Positions 34,394 to 43,300 are shown, counted from the first letter of the stretch. The stretch: DNA of 64,000 nt from Knoellia koreensis (GCF_013041615.1 NZ_JABEPQ010000005.1:1-64000); one strand, 5' to 3'. Translations and numbers: made by a program. Notes: generated from the sequence alone by a model not told the origin.

Positions 34394-36433
34394 ATGAGTT
34401 CGATGCTGGAGAGCTATGCCGCCGGGCGCTGGTTCCGGGCCGACGACGAGGGCGCGCCCCTGCGTGACGCCACCACGGGCGAGGAGGTCGCCCGCATCTC
34501 CTCGGCTGGGCTCGACGTCGCCGCGATGGTGGAATACGCCAAGACCGTCGGCGGTCCCGCGCTGCGCGACCTGACCTTCCACGAGCGGGCGGCCATGATC
34601 AAGGCGCTCGCCGCGCACCTGTCCTCCGACAAGGACGAGTTCTACGAGCTGTCGACCCGCACCGGCGCGACGAGGCGCGACTCGATGGTCGACATCGACG
34701 GCGGATTCGGCACGCTCTTCTCCGTTGCCAGCAAGGGAACTCGCGAGATGCCGGCCTCGACCGTCTACGTCGACGGTGGCCTGGAGCAGCTCGGCAAGAG
34801 CGGCCAGTTCCTCGGCGAGCACATCTACACCACGCGCCCCGGCGTCGCGGTCCAGATCAACGCCTTCAACTTCCCGGTGTGGGGCATGCTCGAGAAGCTC
34901 GCACCGGCGTTCATCGCCGGGGTGCCGAGCATCGTCAAGCCGGCCAGCCAGACGGCATACCTCACCGAGCTCGTCGTGCGGCGCATCATCGAGTCCGGCA
35001 TCCTGCCCGAGGGAACCCTCCAGCTGCTGTCGGGCAGCGCGTCCGGAGTGCTCGACGCGCTGACCGTGCAGGACTCGGTGGCGTTCACCGGTTCGGCGCA
35101 CACTGCGGGCATCCTGCGCAGCCACCCGAACGTCATGCACGGTGGCGTGCAGCTCGGCGTCGAGGCCGACTCGCTCAACGCGTCGGTGCTGGGCGCCGAC
35201 GTCACGGTCGACGATCCCGAGTTCGACCTCTTCGTCAAGGGCGTCGTCACGGAGATGACGGTGAAGGCCGGCCAGAAGTGCACCGCGATCCGCCGTGCGA
35301 TCGTGCCGAACGCCATGGTGGACACCGTGATCGAGGCGGTCAGCGACCGGCTCGCCAAGACCTCCGTGGGCAACCCCGCCAACCCCGACGTGCGGATGGG
35401 CGCCCTGGCGTCGATCGAGCAGCGCGACGAGGTGCGCAAGGCCATCGCGTCGCTCCAGGCCAGCAGCGACATCGTCTACGGCGACCCCGACTCGGCCGAC
35501 CTGGTCGACGCGGACTACACCGTCGGCGCCTTCCTCTCCCCCGTGCTGCTCAAGGCCCGCAAGGGTGCAGTCGAGCCGCACGACGTCGAACCGTTCGGCC
35601 CGGTCTCGACCGTCATCGGCTACGACTCGGTCGACGAGGCGGTCGCACTCACCGGTCGGGGCAAGGGTTCCCTCGTCGCCTCGGTCGTCACGCACGACCC
35701 GGCCGTCGCCCGCGACCTGGTGCTCGGCTTGGCTCCGTGGCACGGCCGCATCCTCGTCCTCGACCGCGACGACGCTCCGGAGTCGACCGGCCACGGCTCG
35801 CCGCTGCCGATGCTCGTCCACGGCGGGCCCGGCCGCGCCGGTGGCGGCGAGGAGCTCGGCGGCGTCCGCGGCATACTCCACCACATGCAGCGCACCGCGC
35901 TGCAGGCCTCTCCCGACATGCTGACGGCGATCACCGGCCGCTGGACGCGCGGGTCGAAGCGCACCGTCGACGACGTTCATCCGTTCCGGAAGTCGTTGGC
36001 AGAGCTGAAGATCGGCGACACCATCGAGACGCCGGCACGCCGCGTGACGCGCGACGACATCGACCACTTCGCCGAGTTCACCGGCGACACCTTCTACGCC
36101 CACACCGACGAGGCGGCTGCCGAGAAGAACGAGCTCTTCGGCGGCATCGTCGCCCACGGCTACCTCGTCGTGTCCCTCGCCGCCGGCCTGTTCGTCGAGC
36201 CCAACCCTGGTCCGGTGCTGGCCAACTTCGGCGTCGACAACTTGCGCTTCCTCACGCCGGTCAAGGTCGACGACGAGATCTCGGTGGTCCTCACGGTCAA
36301 GCAGGTCACGCCGCGGCGCAGTGCCGACTACGGCGAGGTGCGCTGGGACGCCGTGGTGAGCAACCAGGACGGCGAGCCCGTCGCGACCTACGACGTGCTG
36401 ACCCTGGTGGCCAAGGAGCAGCCCACCCCCTGA
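34394..36433 (+). CDS. paaZ: PaaZ, bifunctional oxepin-CoA hydrolase/semialdehyde dehydrogenase
   Basis: A 679-residue fusion. Residues ~1-520 are an aldehyde dehydrogenase (QINAFNFPVWGMLEKLAPAF, catalytic Cys in KAGQKCTAIRR, VEPFGPVST region), and ~535-679 a MaoC-type hydratase (DDIDHFAEFTGDTFYAH, then FGGIVAHGYLVVSLAAGLF). It opens the oxepin-CoA ring and oxidises the semialdehyde to 3-oxo-5,6-dehydrosuberyl-CoA. The ATG at 34,394 follows AAAGAGGA. Later pathway genes (paaG, paaJ, paaK) are not in the window. Confidence 0.94.
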   Translation: MSSMLESYAAGRWFRADDEGAPLRDATTGEEVARISSAGLDVAAMVEYAKTVGGPALRDLTFHERAAMIKALAAHLSSDKDEFYELSTRTGATRRDSMVDIDGGFGTLFSVASKGTREMPASTVYVDGGLEQLGKSGQFLGEHIYTTRPGVAVQINAFNFPVWGMLEKLAPAFIAGVPSIVKPASQTAYLTELVVRRIIESGILPEGTLQLLSGSASGVLDALTVQDSVAFTGSAHTAGILRSHPNVMHGGVQLGVEADSLNASVLGADVTVDDPEFDLFVKGVVTEMTVKAGQKCTAIRRAIVPNAMVDTVIEAVSDRLAKTSVGNPANPDVRMGALASIEQRDEVRKAIASLQASSDIVYGDPDSADLVDADYTVGAFLSPVLLKARKGAVEPHDVEPFGPVSTVIGYDSVDEAVALTGRGKGSLVASVVTHDPAVARDLVLGLAPWHGRILVLDRDDAPESTGHGSPLPMLVHGGPGRAGGGEELGGVRGILHHMQRTALQASPDMLTAITGRWTRGSKRTVDDVHPFRKSLAELKIGDTIETPARRVTRDDIDHFAEFTGDTFYAHTDEAAAEKNELFGGIVAHGYLVVSLAAGLFVEPNPGPVLANFGVDNLRFLTPVKVDDEISVVLTVKQVTPRRSADYGEVRWDAVVSNQDGEPVATYDVLTLVAKEQPTP

Positions 36434-36441
36434 GGCCGGTC

Positions 36442-36532
36442 ACAGCTTTTCCGCGTCATGCGGGAAGTTCAGGTTCGCTCGGGTTACTAGAGCGAGCGAA
36501 GGTCAGGTTTTGCGCTTGACGCAGGAAAGCTG
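36442..36532. terminator. Long imperfect inverted repeat between convergent paaZ and a TetR gene
   Basis: Arms of about 40 bases, starting CAGCTTTTCCGCGTCA and ending TGACGCAGGAAAGCTG, pair imperfectly around a TTACTAG centre. The right arm overlaps the last codons of the TetR gene. It probably stops transcription from both sides; its length suggests that it arose as an inserted palindrome. Confidence 0.65.
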
Positions 36533-37186
36533 AGGTTCCGGGGTGGCTGCGGCCCGTGGCGCGAGGCCGTCCCACGCCAGGCCGGTGAGCATCTCCACGA
36601 GCCGCTCCTCGGAGATGGTCGGCCGTTCGAGCCAGCGGTGTGTGGCCAGCTGCACCATGCCGACGAGCGCGAACGCGGCATACTCCAGGTCGTCCGACGG
36701 CTCGGCCGCCCGGACGCGCAACAGCTCGGTCACCCCCTCGGCGATCGTGCTCTCGACGCTGCTCACGACGTCACCGTCGCCACCGATCTCGTTGTGCGAG
36801 AACACGAACCGATAGAGGTCTCGCTCCTCACGGACCGTCGCGATGTAGCCGCGAATGATCGATCCGAGCACCCCACGGTCGTCGGCCGCCGACGCGGCCA
36901 TGAGCTCGGCAGCCATCCGGGGCAGGAACACGTCGGTCGCGATCTGCTGCACCACGGCCGCAAACAGGTCGTCCTTGTCCTTGAAGTGCCGGTAGACCAC
37001 GGGCTTGCTCACGCCGGCGACGCGGCATACGTCGTCGAGACCCAGCCGGGGACCGTCGCGGCGGATCGCCTCGATCGCCGCGTCGACGAACTCGCGGCGC
37101 CGCTCGGCGCGATGCGCCCGCCACCGCTCGGTGCGTCCGTCTTTTTTTCCGTCCCCCTTGACTGAGCCGTCCTTCATGTGAACCAT
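36503..37186 (-). CDS. TetR-family regulator, divergent from an AurF-like oxygenase
   Basis: A 227-residue TetR protein. After a charged leader (KGDGKKDGRTERWRAHRAERR) comes the HTH LGLDDVCRVAGVSKPVVYRHF and a C-terminal helical domain ending in a basic tail. The ATG at 37,177 would remove three residues. It is divergent from the diiron oxygenase gene with a dyad between them, so it likely represses that gene and itself. The last codons form part of a long palindrome shared with the paaZ terminator. Confidence 0.85.
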   Translation of the reverse strand: MVHMKDGSVKGDGKKDGRTERWRAHRAERRREFVDAAIEAIRRDGPRLGLDDVCRVAGVSKPVVYRHFKDKDDLFAAVVQQIATDVFLPRMAAELMAASAADDRGVLGSIIRGYIATVREERDLYRFVFSHNEIGGDGDVVSSVESTIAEGVTELLRVRAAEPSDDLEYAAFALVGMVQLATHRWLERPTISEERLVEMLTGLAWDGLAPRAAATPEPQLSCVKRKT

Positions 37187-37193
37187 GGTAGGC

Positions 37194-37217
37194 GTTACTG
37201 CGGTTTACAGATAACCG
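37194..37217. promoter_or_regulatory. Candidate TetR operator before the AurF-like gene
   Basis: CGGTT at 37,201 and AACCG at 37,213 form a dyad with a seven-base centre; a GTTA...TAAC pair extends it leftward. It sits in the 42-base gap between the divergent TetR and oxygenase genes, eleven bases before the oxygenase start. Confidence 0.5.
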
Positions 37218-37228
37218 AGGGAGTTCTC

Positions 37229-38164
37229 ATGACCGCCACCGCGACGCACCCGGGACTCAGCCCCGCAGCCGCCGCCCGCATGCCACGGCACGACCGCGAG
37301 ACCACCGCCCGCCGGCTCCTCGCCTCGGCCGCCAAGACTTCGTACGACCCGCAGAAGGACATCGACTGGACCGAGCCGCTCGAGGAGGGCCTGTTCGGCC
37401 TGACCCCCGAGTGGTCCTCGCTCTACGGCACCCACCTGTGGGACCAGATGAGCGAGGAGCAGCGAATTCGCCTGACAGAGCTGGAGTTCTGCTCGATCTC
37501 GGGCGTCGGCATCTGGTTCGAGATGATCCTCATGCAGATGGTCATCCGCGACATCTACGACCAGGACCCGGCGACCAAGCACGTCCAGTTCGCGCTCACC
37601 GAAATCGCCGACGAGTGCCGCCACTCGGTGATGTTCGCGATGACCGCCGAGAAGTTCGGCGCACCGTCCTACCAGCCCACCGGCGCCAGCCAGGAGCTCG
37701 GCCGCCTGTTCAAGACACTCGCCAAGGGACCCGACCTCTACGCCTCGATCCTCGTCGCCGAAGAGGTCCTCGACATCTTCCAGCGCGAGGTGATCGAGGA
37801 CGAGCGCGTCCAACCGCTCACCCGCGCGGTCAGCCGCATCCACGTCGTCGAGGAGGCACGCCACATGCGGTTCGCGCGCGACGAGATCGCCCGCCGCGCC
37901 GCGACGATGTCGACCCGCGAGCGCCTCCTGCAGCGCGGGGTGCTCTCGATCGTGGCCAACGTGATCATCCACAACCTCGTCCAGCCCGAGGTGTATGCCG
38001 CGTGCGGCCTCGACGTGAAGGAGGCCACGCGCGCTGCGCGCGCCAACGAGCACTACACGGCCAAGCTCACGCACGCTGCCAAGGGCCTCACGTCGTTCCT
38101 CGAGGACGTGCGCCTCATCGGCGGCCCGTCACGACGGCTGTGGACCCGTGCTCGTCTGATCTGA
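37229..38164 (+). CDS. AurF-like diiron oxygenase
   Basis: A 311-residue helical protein of the p-aminobenzoate N-oxygenase (AurF)/diiron family. Candidate iron ligands: Glu in LTELEFCSIS, ExxRH in EIADECRHSVMF, Glu in AEEVLDIFQRE and ExxRH in VVEEARHMRFARDE. Members oxidise aromatic amines or act on fatty substrates with an unknown partner; the substrate cannot be told here. The ATG follows GAGGGAG. Single-gene transcript with its own TetR regulator, ending at a strong terminator. Confidence 0.85.
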   Translation: MTATATHPGLSPAAAARMPRHDRETTARRLLASAAKTSYDPQKDIDWTEPLEEGLFGLTPEWSSLYGTHLWDQMSEEQRIRLTELEFCSISGVGIWFEMILMQMVIRDIYDQDPATKHVQFALTEIADECRHSVMFAMTAEKFGAPSYQPTGASQELGRLFKTLAKGPDLYASILVAEEVLDIFQREVIEDERVQPLTRAVSRIHVVEEARHMRFARDEIARRAATMSTRERLLQRGVLSIVANVIIHNLVQPEVYAACGLDVKEATRAARANEHYTAKLTHAAKGLTSFLEDVRLIGGPSRRLWTRARLI

Positions 38165-38184
38165 CCCCCAGGACCGGAGGCAGG

Positions 38185-38219
38185 GACCGCCGAGCTCTCG
38201 ACGGGGGAGCTCGGCGGTC
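38185..38219. terminator. Bidirectional terminator between the AurF-like and LysR genes
   Basis: GACCGCCGAGCTC (38,185-38,197) and its exact complement GAGCTCGGCGGTC (38,207-38,219) with a nine-base loop. Lies between two convergent genes. Confidence 0.88.
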
Positions 38220-38263
38220 AGGGGGCACGGCTGGTGAGGAGCGCGGCGGTGACGGCGCCACGC

Positions 38264-39148
38264 TCAGTGGGGCACGGCGGCATACCTCGCGGTGGTGAAG
38301 TCGGCGAGCCGCACAGCAAGGTCGGCGAGGGTCGCGCTGGCGTGGTGATCGGGGCGCCACGCGGCGACAAGGCTGAGCGTCAGCGGCTTGCCTGCGGCGA
38401 GGATGCGCAACCCGTGCAGGTCGAATCGTGGGTCGTCGGAGACGACTGAGACGCCACGACCCGCCGCTGAAAGGGCTTGCGCCACTTGGGGATTCCCGCA
38501 CTCGATGTGCTCACCGGCTGCCAGGCCGGCCGCCTCCAATGCCTCGTCGAGCAGCTGTCGCGCCCGGAAACCGGTGTCGAGCAGCACGAGTGGCCGGTCG
38601 GCCAGCTCGGCCAACCGCACGTCGGAGCGCGCGCCCCACTCGTCGTCGGGACGGACATAGGCCCACAGGGGCAGGCGGGCGATCGGGTGCGAGCCCAAGT
38701 GGCGCGGCGGGGTGCGGGTGACGATCGCGAGGTCGACCGTGCGCGCGAGCAGGTCGAGGGCCTCGGTCGAGTCGGCCTCGACGACGGTCGGCTCCGGGTC
38801 GTCCGGGCCGAAGGTGGCGACGAACGGGGCGATGACGTCGGTGAGGGTCGTGCTCGGCGCGGCGATGGTGACGCTGGCGAGGTGGCCCTGGGCGAGGCTG
38901 CGCCCGACCGCTTCTGCGGCGTCGGCGCGGGCGAGGACGTCCCGGGCGACGGGGAGGAACTCGCGACCGGCGGGGGTGAGCTCGAGCCGGCGGCTGGGCT
39001 TGGTGAACAGGACGACCCCGAGGCGGCGCTCGAGCAGGTGGATCTGCCGGGAGAGGGCCGGCTGGGTCACGGCGACGACGTCGGCCGCTGCGGCGAGTGA
39101 GCCGTGGTCGGCAACGGCGACGAAGTAGCGCAGGTGGCGCAGGTCCAT
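38264..39148 (-). CDS. LysR-family regulator of the gab genes
   Basis: A 294-residue LTTR: N-terminal HTH MDLRHLRYFVAVADHGSLA and VTQPALSRQIHLLERRLGV, then the periplasmic-binding-protein-like effector domain with no obvious truncation. Divergent from gabT, with a LysR-type dyad in the gap. It probably activates gabTD in response to GABA or succinic semialdehyde; that link comes from gene order alone. Confidence 0.9.
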   Translation of the reverse strand: MDLRHLRYFVAVADHGSLAAAADVVAVTQPALSRQIHLLERRLGVVLFTKPSRRLELTPAGREFLPVARDVLARADAAEAVGRSLAQGHLASVTIAAPSTTLTDVIAPFVATFGPDDPEPTVVEADSTEALDLLARTVDLAIVTRTPPRHLGSHPIARLPLWAYVRPDDEWGARSDVRLAELADRPLVLLDTGFRARQLLDEALEAAGLAAGEHIECGNPQVAQALSAAGRGVSVVSDDPRFDLHGLRILAAGKPLTLSLVAAWRPDHHASATLADLAVRLADFTTARYAAVPH

Positions 39149-39169
39149 GCCGCCATTGTCGCCTCATTT

Positions 39170-39186
39170 CTTGCCTTGAAGGCAAG
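39170..39186. promoter_or_regulatory. LysR binding site between the regulator and gabT
   Basis: CTTGCCTT-G-AAGGCAAG is a perfect 8+8 dyad, 21 bases upstream of the LysR start and 56 bases before the gabT ATG. It is the recognition-site type expected for a LysR protein between divergent genes. Confidence 0.85.
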
Positions 39187-39242
39187 GTTTTGTGAATCAA
39201 CCGGCACTGGACCTCATGCTTTCTCGTCCGCACCATCGAGCC

Positions 39243-40577
39243 ATGAGCCTTTCGACGACCACCCCTGCCCCGCTGACCACTGCCGAGCTGCCCGGGCCGC
39301 TCTCGCGCGACCTCATGGCGCGCAAGCAGGCAGCCGTGGCCGACGGCGTGGGCACGACGATGCCGGTGTTCGCCGCCCGGGCACACGGTGGACTGGTCGA
39401 GGACGTCGACGGCAACGAGCTGATCGACCTCGGCTCGGGCATCGCGGTGACGACGGTGGGCGCGAGCCACCCCGCCGTCGTCGAGGCGGTGCAGCGGCAG
39501 GTCGCCGAGTTCACGCACACCTGCTTCATGGTCACGCCGTACGAGCCGTACGTGCGAGTGGCCGAGCGGCTCAACGCGCTCACCCCCGGTGACCACGACA
39601 AGCGGACCGTGCTGTTCAACTCCGGCGCCGAGGCGGTCGAGAACGCCATCAAGATCGCCCGGCACGCGACGAAGCGGTCGGCCGTGGTGGCCTTCGACCA
39701 CGCCTACCACGGGCGCACCAACCTCACGATGGCGTTGACCGCCAAGGCGATGCCCTACAAGGCGGGCTTCGGGCCGTTCGCGCCGGACGTCTTCCGCGCG
39801 CCGATGTCCTACCCCTTCCGCGACGGGGCGGGAGTCGACGGACCCGCCGCGGCCCGGCGGGCGATCGACGTCATCGAGAAGCAGGTGGGAGCGGGTGACC
39901 TTGCCGCCGTGGTGATCGAGCCGATCCAGGGCGAGGGTGGCTTCATCGTGCCGGCGCCGGGATTCCTTGCGGCGCTTGCCGATTGGTGCGCCGCGAACGG
40001 AGTCGTGTTCATCGCGGACGAGGTGCAGAGCGGGATCGCGCGCACCGGCCGCATGTTCGCCGTCGACCATGAGGGCGTCGTGCCCGACCTGGTCGTGAGC
40101 GCGAAGGGCATCGCCGGCGGCCTGCCCCTGTCGGCGGTGACGGGTCGGGCCGAGCTGATGAACTCCGTGCACGTCGGCGGCCTCGGTGGCACCTACGGCG
40201 GCAACCCGATCGCCTGCGCCGCGGCCTTGGCCGTGTTCGACGTGATCGAGCAGGACGGCCTGCTCCAGCGCGCGCTCGACATCGAGCAGCTCGTGCGCGG
40301 CCGGCTCGGGGAGCTGCAGGCCGCCGATCCGCGCATCGGCGACGTCCGTGGTCGTGGGGCGATGCTGGCCATTGAGCTGGTGCAGCCCGGCACGACCGAT
40401 CCCGACCCGGCGCTCACGAAGGCCGTCGCGGCATACGCCCACTCTCGTGGCGTGGTGGCGCTCACCTGTGGCACCCACGGCAACGTCCTGCGCCTCCTGC
40501 CGCCGCTCACGATCACCGATGAACAGCTGCACCGCGGCCTCGACGTGCTCGCCGACGCGCTGGCGGCGGCCCGATGA
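39243..40577 (+). CDS. gabT: 4-aminobutyrate aminotransferase GabT
   Basis: A 444-residue class III PLP aminotransferase: SGAEAVENAIKIARHAT, YHGRTNLTMALT, EPIQGEGGF, FIADEVQSG and the PLP Lys in VSAKGIAGGLPL. It transfers the amino group of GABA to 2-oxoglutarate, giving succinic semialdehyde. The ATG at 39,243 is preferred; an upstream in-frame start would run into the LysR operator. Overlaps gabD by ATGA. A related omega-amino acid transaminase is the alternative. Confidence 0.93.
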   Translation: MSLSTTTPAPLTTAELPGPLSRDLMARKQAAVADGVGTTMPVFAARAHGGLVEDVDGNELIDLGSGIAVTTVGASHPAVVEAVQRQVAEFTHTCFMVTPYEPYVRVAERLNALTPGDHDKRTVLFNSGAEAVENAIKIARHATKRSAVVAFDHAYHGRTNLTMALTAKAMPYKAGFGPFAPDVFRAPMSYPFRDGAGVDGPAAARRAIDVIEKQVGAGDLAAVVIEPIQGEGGFIVPAPGFLAALADWCAANGVVFIADEVQSGIARTGRMFAVDHEGVVPDLVVSAKGIAGGLPLSAVTGRAELMNSVHVGGLGGTYGGNPIACAAALAVFDVIEQDGLLQRALDIEQLVRGRLGELQAADPRIGDVRGRGAMLAIELVQPGTTDPDPALTKAVAAYAHSRGVVALTCGTHGNVLRLLPPLTITDEQLHRGLDVLADALAAAR

Positions 40578-42013
40578 GCGTCGCGACCGTCGCCGCGACG
40601 GCCACCGTCGACGTGCTCGACCCCGCGACCGGGGAGGTGCTCGCGACGATCGCCGATGAGGGTGCCGCCGAGGCCCGCGCCGCCGTGGACGCGGCGGCTG
40701 CGACCGCGAGCGCCTGGGCGGCGACCGCACCACGCCAGCGCTCGGAGGTGCTGCACCGCACCTTCGAGCTGATGCGTCGCGACGCCGACGAGCTGGCGCG
40801 GCTCATCAGCGCGGAGAACGGCAAGTCGCTCGCCGACGCACGAGCCGAGGTGGCGTATGCCGCGGAGTTCTTCCGGTGGTACGCCGAGGAGGCTGTGCGG
40901 CCGGGTGGGTCCTACGGGGAGGCCCCGGCGGGCGGTGTCCGCACCCTCGTGACCCACCGACCGGTCGGGATCAGCGCGCTCGTGACGCCATGGAACTTCC
41001 CCGCCGCGATGGCGACGCGCAAGGTCGCCCCAGCCCTGGCGGCAGGGTGCACCGCGGTGCTGAAGCCCGCCGTCGAGACTCCGCTCACGGCATACGCGAT
41101 CGCCCGTCTGCTCGCCGAGGCGGGACTGCCCGACGGCGTGCTTTCCCTTGTCACGACAACGGATCCGGCGTCAGTCGTGTCGACGTGGCTGCGCGACCCG
41201 CGCGTGCGCAAGCTGTCGTTCACCGGGTCGACGCGGGTGGGGCAGCTGCTGCTCGAGCAGGCTGCCGCCGGCGTCGTGAACTGCTCGATGGAGCTCGGCG
41301 GCAACGCGGCGTTCGTCGTCGCGGACGACGCGGATGTCGAGGCGGCGGTGGCCGGGGCGATGGTGGCGAAGTTCCGCGGCGGCGGCCAGGCGTGCACGGC
41401 GGCGAACCGGTTCTACGTGCACGAGCAGGTGACGGACGAGTTCACAGCGGCACTCGGCGCTCAGGTCGCGCGGCTGCGCGTCGGGCCGGCCAACGAGGGC
41501 AACGAGATCGGGCCGGTGATCAGCGCGGGCGCGGTCCAGACCCTGGCTGGCCTCGTCGATGATGCGCTGCGACAGGGAGCGACGGTCGCGGCGAGGGCGG
41601 ACGTGACTGCCGGGAGTGGTGGTTACTGGGTGGCGCCGACGGTGCTGCGTGACGTGCCGGAGCACGCGTCGGTGATGCAAGAGGAGGTCTTCGGCCCGAT
41701 CGCCCCGATCACGACGTGGCGCGACGAGGACGACCTGCTCGCCCGGGCCAACGGCACGCCGATGGGGCTCGCCGGCTACGTCTACTCACGCGACCTCGCC
41801 CGGGCGATCCGGCTCGGGGAGTCGTTGGAGGCGGGCATGGTCGGCATCAACCGCGGCATCGTCTCCGACCCGTCCGCCCCGTTCGGCGGGGTCAAGCACA
41901 GCGGGCTGGGGCGTGAGGGCGCGCGGGCCGGGCTCGAGGCCTACCTCGAACCGCGCTACCTCAGCGTCGACTGGCCCGGCTCAGTTGCCGGGAGGCGTCC
42001 GGGGCACCCCTGA
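40574..42013 (+). CDS. gabD: Succinate-semialdehyde dehydrogenase GabD
   Basis: A 479-residue NAD(P)-dependent aldehyde dehydrogenase: TPWNFPAAMATRK, SFTGSTRVGQLL, catalytic Glu in MELGGNAAF and catalytic Cys in GGGQACTAANRF, ending LGREGARAGLEAYLEPRYLS. It oxidises the semialdehyde made by GabT to succinate, and ATGA overlap links their translation. Ends just before tRNA-Phe. Confidence 0.93.
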   Translation: MSVATVAATATVDVLDPATGEVLATIADEGAAEARAAVDAAAATASAWAATAPRQRSEVLHRTFELMRRDADELARLISAENGKSLADARAEVAYAAEFFRWYAEEAVRPGGSYGEAPAGGVRTLVTHRPVGISALVTPWNFPAAMATRKVAPALAAGCTAVLKPAVETPLTAYAIARLLAEAGLPDGVLSLVTTTDPASVVSTWLRDPRVRKLSFTGSTRVGQLLLEQAAAGVVNCSMELGGNAAFVVADDADVEAAVAGAMVAKFRGGGQACTAANRFYVHEQVTDEFTAALGAQVARLRVGPANEGNEIGPVISAGAVQTLAGLVDDALRQGATVAARADVTAGSGGYWVAPTVLRDVPEHASVMQEEVFGPIAPITTWRDEDDLLARANGTPMGLAGYVYSRDLARAIRLGESLEAGMVGINRGIVSDPSAPFGGVKHSGLGREGARAGLEAYLEPRYLSVDWPGSVAGRRPGHP

Positions 42014-42081
42014 CCATGGGCTATGATCATCCGGTCGCGACGGGCTCCCCGTCGCGGTTGCGTGCGGGGAGACCCGCACCC

Positions 42082-42158
42082 GGCCAGGTAGCTCAGTTGG
42101 TACGAGCGTCCGACTGAAAATCGGAAGGTCGGCGGTTCGACCCCGCCCCTGGCCACCA
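42082..42158 (+). tRNA. tRNA-Phe (anticodon GAA), CCA encoded
   Basis: Acceptor GGCCAGG/CCTGGCC, D arm GCTCAGTTGGTACGAGC, anticodon loop CTGAAAA with GAA on CCGA/TCGG, T arm GGCGGTTCGACCCCGCC, discriminator A then CCA. Its 3' side borders the accessory region carrying copper genes, so it is a plausible integration target. Upstream, TATGAT near 42,022 may be its -10 box. Confidence 0.95.
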
Positions 42159-42308
42159 GTAAACCCGCAGGTCACGACGCTTCGGCACCGCCAGCACCTC
42201 CTTGCACTCGATGCGGCTGCTAACGAATTGCTAACTCTCTCCCATCGCAGGGTAGCAAGGTCAGGTTGGGCAGCCACCGGTCCATTCGGTTGCCTGCGGG
42301 CAATTGGC

Positions 42309-42424
42309 CATTACACCGACAGGGAGATCGCCGACGTCGTCGGCATCGTCGCCTTGAACGTGCTCACCGGCGACCCTCGACCTGGTTCGCCGGACTCCAT
42401 GCCGAAAAGACCGTAGGCCGTTGA
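42309..42424 (+). pseudogene. Remnant of a carboxymuconolactone decarboxylase/AhpD-like gene
   Basis: The 3' end of an AhpD/CMD-family gene: TDREIADVVGIVALNVLTG in one frame, then after a +1 shift DLV.GLHAEKTVGR and a stop at 42,422. Upstream sequence in 42,159-42,300 no longer matches the family, so the gene lacks its 5' part. The rest of 42,159-42,646 shows only the perfect palindrome GATCAGTACTGATC at 42,450-42,463 and the CsoR site. A decayed fragment beside a tRNA fits a past insertion or deletion. Confidence 0.65.
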
Positions 42425-42578
42425 CATCGCGGCAAACAAGACGGGCATGGATCAGTACTGATCATGTGCTGTGCCCTGGTCAAACCAGGTGGCGTCCGCC
42501 CTCGCGTCTTGAGAGCGCAGCGGCCCTCAGATGATGGTGACGGTGTCGCCAAGTTCCCTGGGGGGAAGGCTGGAGGGA

Positions 42579-42595
42579 ATACCGCTCCGGGGTAT
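42579..42595. promoter_or_regulatory. CsoR operator before csoR
   Basis: ATACC-GCTCCGG-GGTAT, a GC-centred dyad with the TACC/GGTA arms typical of CsoR boxes, lies 52 bases before the csoR start. It would let copper-free CsoR repress its own operon, and a downstream operon if transcription reads through. Confidence 0.75.
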
Positions 42596-42646
42596 GGTGT
42601 TAACGACAACGGCATCCAGCCGAGCGAGAACGACAGGAGCAGCCCG

Positions 42647-42964
42647 ATGGCGAGTCAGATCGAGGCACTGAACGAGACCCCGCACCACGGATACATCCAC
42701 CGCAAGGACGACTACCTGCGCCGGCTGCGCCGCATCGAGGGGCAGGCGCGGGGGCTGCAGCGGATGGTCGAGGACGAGCAGTACTGCATCGACATCCTCA
42801 CGCAGGTGTCGGCGATGACCAAGGCCCTGCAGTCGGTCGCACTCGGGCTGCTCGATGAGCACATGAGCCACTGCGTGGTCCGCGCAGCGGCAGCGGGTGG
42901 CACGGAGGCCGACGAGAAGATCAAGGAAGCCTCCGAGGCCATCGCCCGCCTCGTCCGATCGTGA
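42647..42964 (+). CDS. csoR: Copper-sensing repressor CsoR
   Basis: A 105-residue DUF156-family repressor. Copper ligands Cys47 (QYCIDI), His72 and Cys76 (EHMSHC) keep the Cys-x24-His-x3-Cys spacing of mycobacterial CsoR. Arg-rich helices (KDDYLRRLRRIEGQARGL) contact DNA. Cu(I) binding releases the operator. It heads the cluster csoR-copZ-secreted protein-copA, which continues into the complex-I-like genes with no clear terminator. A cluster of this type is a copper efflux regulon. Confidence 0.95.
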   Translation: MASQIEALNETPHHGYIHRKDDYLRRLRRIEGQARGLQRMVEDEQYCIDILTQVSAMTKALQSVALGLLDEHMSHCVVRAAAAGGTEADEKIKEASEAIARLVRS

Positions 42965-43019
42965 CAGATCAGCTGGACATCCCGTACGACCAGACCCATC
43001 AAAGGAAAGAGAGCACATC

Positions 43020-43226
43020 ATGAGCACCGCCACCTTCACCGTCGTCGGCATGACCTGCGGCCACTGCGTCAGCTCCGTGACCGAGGAAGTGACCGAGGTC
43101 GCCGGCGTCACCGATGTCGATGTCGACCTCGCCAGCGGTCGACTCACCGTCACCAGCGACATCGACATCGACGAGACCGCCGTCGTCGCCGCCGTCCAGG
43201 AGGCCGGCTACCAGGTCGCCACCTGA
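43020..43226 (+). CDS. copZ: CopZ-like copper chaperone
   Basis: A 68-residue HMA-domain protein with the MTCGHC motif (Cys13, Cys16) in a beta-alpha-beta-beta-alpha-beta fold. It carries Cu(I) to CopA. The ATG at 43,020 follows AAAGGAAAGAG. Length and motif are normal for the family. Confidence 0.95.
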   Translation: MSTATFTVVGMTCGHCVSSVTEEVTEVAGVTDVDVDLASGRLTVTSDIDIDETAVVAAVQEAGYQVAT

Positions 43227-43300
43227 CCGCCAACGAACGCACGACACCAGAGGCAGATCCCAGTAGTCGCCCTGCCACCTAGCCGAAGGAGTCCAGAACC

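Noticed and set aside
34235-36157. 640-codon minus-strand frame opposite paaZ
   Set aside because: PaaZ is unmistakable on the plus strand; the opposite frame has no protein-like features.
38511-40733. 740-codon minus-strand frame across the LysR and gabT genes
   Set aside because: Runs through two known genes out of frame and lacks motifs.
42421-42449. TTGACA as a csoR promoter -35 box
   Set aside because: No acceptable -10 sequence at 16-18 bases; the CsoR dyad lies much further downstream.
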